Both the position numbers and the translations under genes were made by a program. Under the pieces are notes generated by a model that saw nothing but the letters and a program-made list of their open reading frames with translations, was not told the DNA's origin and ran no database searches. A stretch of DNA of 64,000 nt from Sacculina carcini (taxonomy: Eukaryota > Arthropoda > Thecostraca > Sacculinidae): contig OU696573.1 of assembly GCA_916048095.2 (NCBI GenBank), forward strand, positions 1-64,000. The letters run 5' to 3'. Numbering within the stretch: the first letter of the stretch is position 1; the number at the start of each line of letters is the position of its first letter. This document shows, piece by piece, positions 25,116 through 40,500 of this stretch.

Positions 25116-25679
25116 ATTAAACGCTGAGTGCACTTGTCATACTGCTCAATTCACACGTTCACAAATAATCACAATAATTGCAGTTTACGCATGAAGGGAT
25201 CGTGTATAGGACGTGTATGTACAGTGATAATGCGACATAATAGCAGTCTGATCATCCAAATGTATGTCTGTTACCGTTTCTGCATTGACCCCTTCCGCAC
25301 ATTCTTTTATTGAAAATGTACGAACAGCCACGGTTGCAATAACACCTACTCTAAGACGCCTCCATATATATTTTCAAACACAACTTCAACATTTATTATA
25401 TTGAGCCAAACCAATATACAGGGAAAACGCAAGCATAAACATTCCCAGCACAAGCATCTAATCTAGTGTAAGCATTGCAAGCAGTCCTTCAAGGACAACT
25501 CGATAATTCGATAGCAATATACAAAATAATCTCCAGATATGCCGATATGAACCGATGAGCTTCTTGAAATTGTCACACATTGGTACTGAAATCAACCCGC
25601 TTCAGATGAACCCAAACTTCAGATGAACCCAAACTAACGATACCTTTACAAATTAGTTAAGGCACTGGTGAATAAAAAT

Positions 25680-29198
<3,519 letters not shown>

Positions 29199-29270
29199 CA
29201 CCTCGCCAGGGAATCGAACCCTGGACCTCTCGTGCACAAAGCATGCGTTTTAGCCACTCGGCTACGAGGC
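29199..29270 (-). mobile_element. tRNA-like sequence, probably the head of a SINE
   Basis: On the minus strand, 72 nt fold as a tRNA: acceptor arm GCCTCGT pairs fully (with wobbles) with GCGAGGT, A-box TAGCCGAGTGGC, T-arm CAGGGTTCGATTCCCTG. The anticodon stem has two mismatches; the loop CTTTGTG would read TTG. No CCA or clean poly-T terminator follows, and GC-rich unrelated sequence continues to about 29020. A tRNA-derived SINE is more likely than a working tRNA. Confidence 0.6.
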
Positions 29271-29279
29271 GGATCGCGG

Positions 29280-29842
29280 CGAGGCGGCTTGTGCAGATGC
29301 GAGTGGCGGACAGAAGGCGTAGCAAAACGAAGCACTTAATTAAGTACATCGTCGTGTATTTTCGTGTTCCAGAAGCGTTGTTGAATCTGTACGTGTAGCT
29401 TACCAATATTATATTTGCAATTCATATAGACTCTTTCTATTAGTGATCGTTTTGCCCATTGATTCTATGCACCGTGTTATTCAATTGAGAAGTTGTTCGA
29501 AACTCACATGCGAGAATGCACTTTATCATTTCTGCGAACTGTACTTGCACAAATTTGCAACAGTGGGGTGACCACGCATACATACATACACACACACCGT
29601 GCGCATATTTTATCTGTGTGCCAAGATCCCATGAACGTACAAGTCGCACAGCGCTTACACACACGTATATAGTGCGCAGTGGCGGATAGATTGCGAAGCA
29701 AAACGAAACATGCCTATACATAAGTGTTTGTTTTTCACATTGATTCTATACACAATGTCATTTAGTTGAGTGATTGCTCGAAAATTTCCTGCGAGAGTGC
29801 CACCGTATCATTTCTGCAAGAGTGGTGTGGCCTTACATACAA

Positions 29843-29909
<67 letters not shown>

Positions 29910-30085
29910 CAAAACGTCCGTTAACAACTTTGATATCCGCTCACGACTGATATACAGCTAAAACAGCTAAAAACCCGACGAGATTGAATGCGTACGCAAG
30001 ACTTATTAGGAATTAAGCAACGAGGTTACGAGACGCACGCAATAACGGCACGAAGTACGAAATTTGTCGCTAGTATATATATAAT
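29280..30085 (-). repeat. Dispersed repeat, two tandem modules with an (AT)n core
   Basis: Inverted relatives of 24665-25115. The block TTCGTTTTGC followed by CCGCCACT occurs twice, and AGAAATGATA with CTCGCA-type sequence occurs twice, so modules of about 380 bp are repeated. 29846-29905 is almost pure AT repeat. The 29.4-29.7 kb open frames come from these repeats. Confidence 0.6.
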
Positions 30086-30599
30086 CAAGCCTTACATCAA
30101 GATAATTGGACAGAGGTTCCGGATGAGGACCTGCCGAGCTCCAACGGTACCGCACAGTAGAGAGAGAAGTATCGACGTCTTGCAATGTACGACGAGCTGA
30201 CGCGAAGCGATACAGCTTCACCCTGAAACACGAGTAAATCCTCATGTATACCACAACGAAGCAAAAGCACACACCAACTGTTTCAGGCTCGTACATACAG
30301 GCTCATTCAGACAATACGGTCAATTAAATGGCATTGTTGTGTGTGCGCTTGAATGAATTTAAATTTTAGCAGTTCGTGTGTGAGCGCAGCGTGAAAAATT
30401 TACACCTATGTTCTAAAGGCTCACGCACTCTTTTCTACGCCTAACCGGTTTTGCAATCCGCGCAAAAGCGCCAATGGCTGTTGAATGTTACAACAGCAAA
30501 GCAGAGCTCTTGTGGGTGTGTGTGCGCGGTTGTGATTGTGTGCTTGTAAGAGTGAGTGCTAGCGTGTACTGCGTGCACTGGTGGTTTGAGCAGCACTGG

Positions 30600-30720
30600 A
30601 TCAGGTTGTCATTGTGCGCGGTGACGTAGTGTCACGTGACAGTGATGTCGGCCGCTGATTGGCTGTTAAACAAGGGTCTAAGTGAGACACAAATTGTGAG
30701 AGTGTGTGTGTGTGTGTGTG
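30600..30720 (+). repeat. Dispersed repeat with GTCACGTGAC palindrome, copy 2
   Basis: Inverted partner of 2430-2560. It holds the palindrome GTCACGTGAC (30631-30640), the inverted CCAAT box CTGATTGGCTG and a GT microsatellite. It may be part of an LTR or an exapted promoter. The rest of 30086-30989 shows no gene. Confidence 0.55.
30631..30640. promoter_or_regulatory. CLEAR/E-box-type palindrome
   Basis: GTCACGTGAC equals the consensus bound by TFEB/MITF-type factors at lysosomal genes. A CCAAT box lies about 25 bp away. It is 2.3 kb upstream of the first recognised cathepsin D-like exon. An identical 10-mer sits at 2523-2532 in the other repeat copy, so it may simply be part of a mobile element. 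Confidence 0.3.
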
Positions 30721-30989
30721 TGTAGGAGTGGGTATTGGCAGGACAGGGCGGTGTGAACGGGGATTGGTGCGATAGAAAGCTGACATGTTGGTTAGACTGT
30801 GTTGCGTTGACAGTGCTTACTGTATATAGATATAACCGTTATATATTTATTATTCATTGTATATCCTCATCGCACATTAAATATGGCGGTATTGTGAAGT
30901 GTTTTTCTCTTCAATCGGTGTTTAATTAATCAATTCTTCGAGAAGAAATTGAAGAAATTCAATCACAAACATACGAGCAATATATACGT

Positions 30990-31226
30990 TACGTTACGGC
31001 GTTACTGGACGCAGGCCTAGTCGGCATCTATGTCCAGGTCTTCATCACAGTAAAAATCGTGGTGGCGAGCAGCGGCAATAAATTTCCCCAGGGGATCATG
31101 TCTAATTTCTTGTTTGCTCCACAACTTATCTAATCGTCTTCCAAAGAATGCAATATTTGGTGCTTCCACAATATTATTCGGCAAACTATTCCACACATTC
31201 ACTACCTTAACGAACTTTTGCCGCAT
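30990..31226 (-). mobile_element. LINE ORF2 C-terminal fragment
   Basis: The minus-strand peptide holds KVVNVWNSLPNNIVEAPNIA and FGRRLDKLWSKQEI, the typical last residues of CR1/Jockey-type LINE polyproteins, followed by an acidic tail and stop at about 31017. It is only a fragment and has no catalytic region. Confidence 0.8.
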
Positions 31227-31229
31227 TAT

Positions 31230-31856
31230 ATTGTTCTATTTGCCGCCCAACATGCCATTCAATTTGTCATTCATTTATACATCTCGATCATGTCTCCTAT
31301 ATCTTTCTGAGCTGCTCTCTCCCTCTTCTAATCCCACTTCACGTCATTCTGCTTCTCTATGCTTTCCTCGCGCCCCCAACGAATCTGTCTGGTCTTCTAA
31401 ATCGTTCTCGTTCTACGGTCCTAGATTATACAACTCGCTCCCTTCTCATACCACCTCCTCGCTCACGTGTCGATATTTTACCTCTTCTCTACGTAAACAT
31501 CTTTTCGAACTTTCCTTTGATCCCGTGACTCATTTTGCATCTCTCTGATGTGTGTGGGTGCGAATTTATGTTTGTGTTTATGTATGTTTTAGTCTAATTA
31601 TGTTTACTGTATTGTTATTCATAGCACATATCGCTTACTCATCACTGTGTTCATCAATCATCAATCACTCTACAATGTGTTCATCTCATTCTGTTAATGT
31701 GTTCATTGCGTTACTTAAATTGTGTAATATTTGTTCATTCATGTGTTCTTCATTCTTTTTATTGTTTCCGTAAATAACTGTTTTAGCTTTGTCCCCTTGC
31801 TTATACTATGTAGCTGCTGCGCGCCCGTGTATGACAGGCGCTAAAACAAATACACT
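31230..31856 (+). mobile_element. CR1-like LINE tail, same family as 5160-6172
   Basis: The plus-strand frame to 31548 encodes PRAPNESVWSSKSFSF and GPRLYNSLPSHTTSS, close to the ending of the 5.1-6.2 kb LINE. The 3' terminus GCGCTAAAACAAATACA matches too. It lies head to head with the minus-strand LINE fragment at 30990-31226. Confidence 0.78.
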
Positions 31857-32640
31857 GAACAGAGCTGAACTGATATACATATGTATACATAAATGCCACA
31901 AATGCACATTGTCACCTTTCCAAAGCATTGGTCGCGCATATTGCAGTTAAAAACAGCAAAACCCTCATTTCTGCAAACAACGAGTCACAGAACGACGGAA
32001 AATCCAAAGCTGGAAAAGCCGTGCACGCAAGGCTGCCAGGTCAGATTTCACAGACACCGCCTAGACTATACAATTTCAAGTCGATTTTACAAAACTGAAA
32101 ATCAATCTTACAAACTGAAAATCAATTTTTTCAATTGCGAAAAACAATTTTACATAACTGAAAATCTATTTTACAAAAGTGGAAGTTTAGTTTGCGAAGT
32201 ATGATTTTCGTGTTAAAATATAATTAATGAAATGTTTGTATTTTTAACTAGCAGTCAAGCCCGCCCGTCGTTCGGAACTATTAATAATAGATAAGGCATA
32301 CAAACTAAAAGCGAATCTAATAGAAAACCATAAAATGTAAAATATACATAATGTTAACCAATAGAAAAGCTCAAGTTCTCACTCTCAAGCTCAAGTTTGA
32401 ATATTCTTAATCTAATAGTTGACAAAGTATAATCCATTCAATCCTCCTCATATTCAAACCCGTCAGTAGTGAGGGATAATGTCTAAAACAAACACGAAAC
32501 AAAAACGATGAAAAATTGAAAAACATTACGTCATGTCTATAATTCCTGGTGAATCAGGATCAGAATCAGAATCAGAATCAGAATTCCGCTAATGCAGTAT
32601 ATTCATATAGTTGTTATTATTGCAAAGGACCTCGGCTGCG
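31857..32640. other. No gene
   Basis: AT-rich. Bases near 32559-32585 are a short CAGAAT repeat. Degenerate direct repeats of the form ACTGAAAATCWATTTTAC occur near 32090-32175. Confidence 0.45.
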
Positions 32641-34023
32641 ATCAGGGAACAATCTAAAAAAGCAGGAAGAAAAAGGAATTAATTCGAGATATTGCGGTGA
32701 CCAGCAATAATCTGAGTCGGAAGCGCAAGAGATCGGGCAATCTTGCAGATGTGGATGAGACGGTGCTCATCAGAACACATCAGATTCGTGAAGGCGCAAG
32801 GGCAGAGGTGGTTGATGTGGTGGGGGCAATGTATGATGGATGGTAAACGTGCTGCCCAAGGAGCTGGACGGCTATGCGCCCAGGGACATTTTCAATGCAG
32901 AAAAAACGGACTGTTATGTAGTAAGCGGCAGCAAGCCGACACAGGGAAACGTGTCCAAGGACCGGTTGACGGTGCTTATGGTAGCGAACAGCAACGGAAG
33001 CGAAAAATAGGCTTATGTCGTTGGCAAGTACCATAATCCCCGATGCTCCATAAGACTGGAAATAACTTCCCTTTCGTACCTTTCCAGTGCCAATGATTAG
33101 ATGACGGTGAAAATATGGTCACAGATTCTGAAGGACTTTGACCGGAAAATGCGCAATCAGCAGCGCATGGTCGAGCATTTTGTCGACAATTTCACCGACT
33201 GGACTCGGAAGAGGAGCTCAGCGCCGTAAAAGTGATCTTCTTGCCGCCTAACAATTATCCAGTCACTGGACCAGGGCGTGATTAGCGCGCTGAAAGTGCA
33301 CTGCCGCACTCAGTTTGTCTGGAAAATGCTGGTGGCGATCGAATCAGGACAGTCTGTGGAAAAATATGCCAAGTCCATCCACAATGTGAGGGCAATGCAC
33401 AGACTGAAGCACGTGCTCTTCTTGGTGAAGCCCAGCACAATGGAGAACTGCTTCCTCAAACAGAGAGCAGCAACAGTTGCGGTGACGACGATGATGACGA
33501 CGAGCCGAACTTCGCGAAAACGGCGGATTTTGAAGACTTGGTAGCATGGGATACAGAAGTGGAGTACTACGGCTAGCTGGGTAATGCTGTGATGGTCAGC
33601 GCAGTGAACGTCAAAGGAAACGATGGTGGCGACGATGATGAGGGGTGGCTGATGGTGCCAGTGTGACCGACGTGCCACCCCCCACCGCGAAGGAGGCGCA
33701 TGCGGCGATGGGTGTCATTCAACCTACTTGGAGAACAATTTTGCGGCACTGATCGTTCAGCAGCATTGAGGGAAAAATACAGAAAAACTTCCTGAGTAAA
33801 TGTAAACAAACTTTTATCAACGATTCCTTCATGAAGATTTCGATATAACGATTTCTTCCTTCATGACTTGTATATTGTGCATTAATTTTACATTTATGAT
33901 GCTTAAAAATATACCGACTTATAAACACAAGTTTGGAGCCTAAAATGGCCAAAAAAGTTTAATTCCTTTAATGTCATACTTTTTTGCAGGTCCCGAGGGT
34001 ATGACATTAAGCGGTTTCGACTG
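32641..34023 (+). pseudogene. pogo/Tigger-type transposon fossil
   Basis: Broken plus-strand frames resemble a CENP-B/Tigger DDE transposase: N-terminal basic segment near 32716 (RKRKRSGNLADVDETV), DIFNAEKTD near 32887, FDRKMRNQQRM...HFVDNFTDW near 33135-33200, and KVIFLPPNNYPV near 33230. Frameshifts separate the blocks, and the first catalytic Asp appears lost. The right end reads AAGCGGTTTCGACTG followed by TA, as expected of a pogo inverted end with a TA target. The left end was not found. Confidence 0.75.
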
Positions 34024-34574
34024 TAGTACCATAGGGAGTGTGTTAACATGCTTGAGTATGTGTAGTGATAGAAAGTCTTGTAGACCTGGTGTGGTGATGC
34101 CCCTGCGCTCTGCAAATACACCAGAATTCAGAATTGTAGTTACAAATTAATTCAACCCTTTTAAAAGTATTATTATTTGGACTGTGATCCATTCTCGGCT
34201 GCAGAAACTTTATCGATAAATTGGAAATCCTACTGAGTTTGATTAGGGCTCTCAAATAATTTAACAATATTTTTTATCCCTATGAATATATTGTAACATA
34301 TTTTGTGTTTTTGTGGGAGCTTTAGAATGTGTTTGGTAATATTGATTTCATTCAGTATTGAAAATAATCCTCCGCCGGATTTAATAACATCAACATCAAA
34401 AACATGTATTTGGTGTAATGTATATCAAAAACACACGCGCGTTAAACAGCACAGCAAAAAAATTTATATATTACAAGATATTATGCCGCTTGGGCGACTA
34501 TAACAACGCATCTGTGTCTTTTTCTTGCGGCACGCTGTCTTTGGTGTGAGCTGCTGATCTTACCATTTCCGAAT

Positions 34575-37500
34575 ATGTCTGCTTTGTTACGTTCAGTCAA
34601 ATTTCTCAGGTGTTTTAGCGGAGTATCTCGTAATTATTCCTTGGGCGCAAACAGAACTGATCCTGATAGCTTAGTGAACTCTCAGAAGCAGCTTGCCCAG
34701 CAAGTGAATATCAGGTATGTAATGTAATATACTGCTATTTTCACACAAAGTATCGACAAAAATATAAACACAACTACAATGAAATATAAAACAAATAAAT
34801 AGTATGATAGTGGAAGTATGTGTGCCACTACTAGTATGATAGTAGAAGTATGTTTGCCACTACTAGTATGATAGTAGAAGTATGTTTGCCACTACTAGTA
34901 TGATAGTAGAAGTATGTGTGCCACTAGGTCGCTCAGCCTTCTGCATGCCACAATCAAGGATGATCAGCATGTGGGTGGTGGTAGCGGCGGTGCTGCGGCT
35001 GCGGTAGCTGGCGGTCGTGACTCACTTGACGAGAAGCTCATGAGAATCGACCGACTTGCTCGGCGTTCCGGCCGCATCAAAACCATTGACTTCAACCAAC
35101 TGGTACACGAAGTCAACAATGCCAGTACGTGCTGCATTGGAAGTATATTGAAAAATCACCTTCAATCATGTGATTTCGGAATTCATTAATGAAATAATCA
35201 TTCGAATTGAACTGCTTTTCTGCCAATGCAATAATTGTTCGGATCTGCAGAATAGCTCATTGAGTCAAGTGCGTCGGCTAATTTTTTTCTTGCAAATAAT
35301 CATTGATCTAATAAATTGATTAGCCAGCAGGTATGTTCAACAATCGCACCTTCAAACTGTTGGAAGTTATTTCGTACGAAATCTGCTTATTTTGTTGTTT
35401 TCTATGTTGTTATTTTGTGTGTTGGTAGCCAATCGTGCTCAACTCACGCGTTCAAATGTATTGTTTTGTGAAGTTGTTTGTTTGTTTGTTTGTAAATGTA
35501 AAGTTGTGCTAATGTATGTTCTGATTAGCTGAAAATATCTTCTAGTCTCTTTACTGTGTATGAATTCATGCCGAACACTTGTTTTTTCTTCTGGTTTTTA
35601 CACTGGTTCACTACGAAATTGAGGCAAGCACAAAAATACCGTTTTTACCTAATTTGGGGGTGCTGAATTCGAATTTGAAATCCGTTTTTACTCAAATATT
35701 GATTCAATCCGTCTTCTTTATCTATCCTGTTGTATCTGTTATAAGCTGCTGCAATTCTTGAAATGTGCACATATATTCTCTGTTTATAATAATATGAGAT
35801 TATTTAAAAGCCAAAAAAAATAGAGGTGATAGAGAAAAACTATATATAAATTTAAATTCAGCACATCCAAATTATAAAAATGATATAATTCCCCACTGTT
35901 TCCTCAGACCAACAAATGTTTTTGTAAACCAGTGTTATATGCGTTTTGTGCGTTATTTGTATATGCGTTTTATATTGCTGCTTGTCTCAAATTCGTCTCT
36001 GCGGTTATTGAACAGGCCTGGTTTGAAACTGTATTGATATGTTGTGCTTTCAAGCTGTATTGATCGTATCGCTGAAACTTGTTGATGATTTTTGTCGCTT
36101 GTCTTGAGCGATGTTGTACAGCTAGTATTGCATGTATGTTTGAATCGTGTTGCAGGCAGCATCAGTGGTTACCAGGGCTTGTTGCTGCTCCGCTGTTGTG
36201 GCGATCTTGCTGTCGGAGAGTTCCCCGAGAATCGCACTCAACTGGCGTTGAATATTTGGAACATTTTGACGTCACTTGGTGAGTTAATGTGCTTTTTTAT
36301 TGTCAAAAGGTAGATAATTATAATAATCATTGTTGAGATATGGTATATGATAATCCTTGCGAACCAGAGCTTGTCTTACCAGCTGCATGTAAACAGTGCA
36401 ACGAGCTGTACATTATTGAACAATATCAATAATGCTGCAGAAAGATCATATTTGCGTGAGAGATAAATCCTCAAAGTAAATGAGTCGAACATGAAATGTT
36501 AGGTAGCAAGTTCACTGATAACTAGGGTGACTTTTTGGTGCGCCAAAAATCAAGAATAGTTGCACTTAAAATTATGCAGATATTGTACTAAAACCCTTAG
36601 AAGAGTAGTAAAAATCACTTTGAAAAACGTACTTCTGAGAAAAATTAGTACTTTTTACATTCTATAACTATTATTACAATACGTTTAGAGGAAATATTTG
36701 AATTTTCAGTGCGCGACCGTTTTATTATATTAATGTATTTTGTTTGTTGTTTCATCTGCTAGGAGTGCCGCTCGATGTTTCACATTACAACGCACTCCTC
36801 AGGGTCTACCTAGAGAATAATCACGAGTTTTCGCCGCCTGAGTTTCTCTCAATGATGCGCTCCAATAACGTTTCTCCCAACCGCGTCACATATCAGCGAC
36901 TGATTTACCGGTACTGTCGATATGCTCGTGAAATTTATGTTCATGTATGTTACCATTGGTCTCAAGCTCTGGAGGCATTCTTTTTCCTATTGTCTTTCAA
37001 CTAAGTTTGTTTTGTGTCAGCGCCTAGGCAATGCTTTAGATATCTTAGGAAACACGGTTCTTATTGGACTGATAATGCCGCACAGCTCGCACAGTTGATT
37101 CTCCATGCACCAGTTAGTGATAATGCTACTGGCTTCATTCTGTAGCATTATTACTAACTGAGTATCTACTTGTCATCCTGTGTCTCGCACTATGTAGAAA
37201 GCTCGTACTTGTTATATTGGCTGCTTATTTTCACGGTTCATGATCATGGTGGTCAACAGGGCCGGGAAAGTTTATCATGTCCTGCCGGGTGATGAGGAAA
37301 AACAGAATTTTACAATAATACAATGTTCAAAATATCGTGAAACATTTCTAGAAAGTTACAGGTTTCAGTAGTTGAGAACGATTTTGATGTATATGGATAC
37401 ATGGAAAAACTGTTCTTTTGTATGCATACTAATAGTTATTTAAAATGTATAAATTCTTTTCAATTATATTATAAAACAAAACGTAGTCAGAAAGCAATGA

Positions 37501-40500
37501 AGAAGCATGTAGGCATGAAAGGCGGCTCTTGCACGTTGCTCTTATAATTGCATGCTCTCGTATTCGTAATCCTGATATTAGTTCACTTTGGTTGCAACAC
37601 ATTTCGGACGTATATCAAGGGGATTCGGTGCTTGATGTGTGGTCTATTTGCATAATATCAAGCAGATTTGTTTCGTTTTTTCTTTGAAATGTAACGGTCG
37701 CTGAAACACCACGCTGTATTGTTTCAAAGTTTCAAGGAGAACATGGGTACAGTGTGTGTCTCGTGGTGAATTTAACGGTGACGCGAGTGGAGCGGCGAAC
37801 AAGGCGTGTTTTACTAGGCATGCCTTATCAAGAGTATGACAATGTATTGTTTTCGTTTGTAGGTACTGTTTGTCGGGCGATGTTGAAGGTGCCACCGATA
37901 TTCTCGGGCATATGAAGGATAACTCGATGGCGATCAATGAGAGTGTTTTCAATTCGCTCATTATCGGGCATGCTCGAGCCAAGTGAGTATTTATGTTTGT
38001 TGAAGGGCCTATACTGTGTGTAGAATTCAAGGTTTAATATGACAGTGTTTCTGTTGTGTAATATACTCCATGTACAGTACGGTTTCTTCTTCATCATTGA
38101 GCTGGGTGTTAATTGTTCGCAGTCAAATTTCAATGAGCATTGTGTGTTTATTGTACTGCAATCAATCCATTGTCTAATTCGATATGGTAGTCGAATTATG
38201 CTTGTTTTAATTGGGCTGACAAATAAGGTGGATTTGTGACGTATTCATATAGACTCTTGGGCTTGGTGTTCCACAGTGAAAATCTAATCGTAGCAATATT
38301 ATTGATGTCTCTCATTGATTTTTTAGCAATTTCATGACCAGACGCATTGGTAGTTTAGTTTTCACGTGTTATGTAAGAGTAGCCAAGCATCGCCGTGTTT
38401 TACATATCACACGGCAATAATTTTCCCCGTAGCATATCAATTACCGTATCACAATGGTTGTGATTGTATAGTGTCGTCGTTGGTCGTCTTTCTCTCTGGC
38501 TTCACGTGTTTTCACGCATTGTGCACATAGATGGTGCGCCGTTGGACCATGGTAATATTGGTAAGATGTGTGTGTGTGTGTGTTCATTTTGTTTGTGTGT
38601 GGCAGGGATTTAGAACATGCCGAATCGATGATTTCCATTATGCGTCGTTCCAATTTGGAGCCGTCTCCAGAGACATTTCGTCATCTAGCCTGCGGTTACG
38701 TTGAGTGTGGTCAGCCTGAGCAGATTTGGACTGTTTTGAAGACGGCTTCCGATAATGACTCCACTCTGCCCGTCTCGCAGCTCATTGAAGTCTTGTATTC
38801 GCTGGCCGTAAATGGCTACTCAGACAGCGAGCACGTGGATAAGGCTGGTTGATTGCTCGCTCTCTCTCTCGCTCTCTCTCATTAGTTGTCTCCATCAGCT
38901 CTCTCTTTGTTTGAATGCCTGTGTGACACTGGTATTTTGACAGGGGCTTTTATAATGGCTATGTCATGACGATCACAATACGCACTCGCCATTTCAACAT
39001 GCGCTAATGCATTGTGTTCGGTGGCTTTGTGCACAGTTAATATATTTAGCAATGCTGCGATTGTGTCGTTTTGCATGCATCACTGTTGATGTCATTCGAA
39101 ATTCTCATATGTGAAAGTGCTTGTTAAGGCTTAGGATACTTTGGCCCATCAAGTATATCTAAGTATTTTTACAATGAATATCGATACTGTCTGGAAATCG
39201 ATCATGTCTCAACAGAAAGCGCAGAAAGACCAACAAGAATTTCAGCACTAAAATTATTCAAGCAGCATTCTTGATGAATCAACTTGAAAATTATCAGCTG
39301 TTTATTTGTGTACACAGTCTTCTGTCCGCTTCTTAGCAATAATTTACAATCAATTCACAGGAATGCGTGGGTTTATGTATGAATCGACGAGTTGTGCTCA
39401 ATGCTGTTTGCATGTAGCTGAATCGAAGTGAAAGTCAATTGAGTGGGGTTTGTCTATACGGCGGTCTCTTGAAGCAGTGTATGATGTGGTGGCAGTTATT
39501 GGCGACAATCGAGTCTAGCTCGATGGTCAACTCGGACACGACTGCTGTCACCTTGAGACTGGTGGATGCTGGCCACGACGAGCTCGCTTACCGCCTCTAT
39601 CACGCAATGCCCCCAGTGCCGACGCAAGGTGCACATTCGTCTGACACCAGGGCCATACCAAACTCGTTTTTCGTGCGGCATCTCACGCGAAGAGGCCGGG
39701 TTAGTTCATCTTCGATTATTCCAGCTCGTGCGAATCATTAGCTTCTGCTTTCTCATTACTGGACATTCGCGTCAGACTTGCACCAACTCCGAAAATACTT
39801 GCATTTGAAATATTTATTATACATAGGAAATATTCATTATGATCCGTGGTGGTATGCATAATATTCATTATGCATCCGACGAATTCATGGTGTAGTGGTA
39901 GCACACCCGCCTCACAAGCGGGAGGCTCGTGATTCGAATCCCGGCGGAGGAGAATTTAATTGGGCCAATTCTATAATCCAACAGTCCCTGTCCACCCAGC
40001 AGTAAATGATACCAGATATCAGTCATGTGTTGTGTCATGCATTCTGGGGAGGTGACCCTCTCTGATACGTCTTCCCTCCTTGTGGCGTCATAGCGTGGAG
40101 AGAGTCGGTTCTGCGATGGCAGCGAGCACGGGGTACACCCAGAGCCGTAGCAACCGCCCCCGTACCCCCCGGTCGGGGGCCGCGAATGTTGAGGTGCCCC
40201 GTTGCTTCACGTATGATATTAAAATTTATCATATTTATTATGTATAGCCTTTACCTTTTTGCTCAGATGTTTTCACCTGAGCTTGTATTATGTGATTATG
40301 TCTAATAAATATATTCATTATTTGGTGCTTTATTTATAATAGGGGCCCCAAGTGATGCTTCGGGGGGCCCATAAGTCCTCGCAACGGCTCTGGGTACACC
40401 TGTGTGTTCATAAGCTTCGGCTTCTTCCCGTGTAGCAGCTGTCACATTTAACCTTTAACAAATAATATTTATTCATATAAATAATTATGCGTGTAAATAA

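Noticed and set aside
38835..38852. Extending LRPPRC exon 6 to the in-frame stop
   Set aside because: Ending at CAC|GTGGAT keeps phase with exon 7 and matches family length; the extension ends the protein early.
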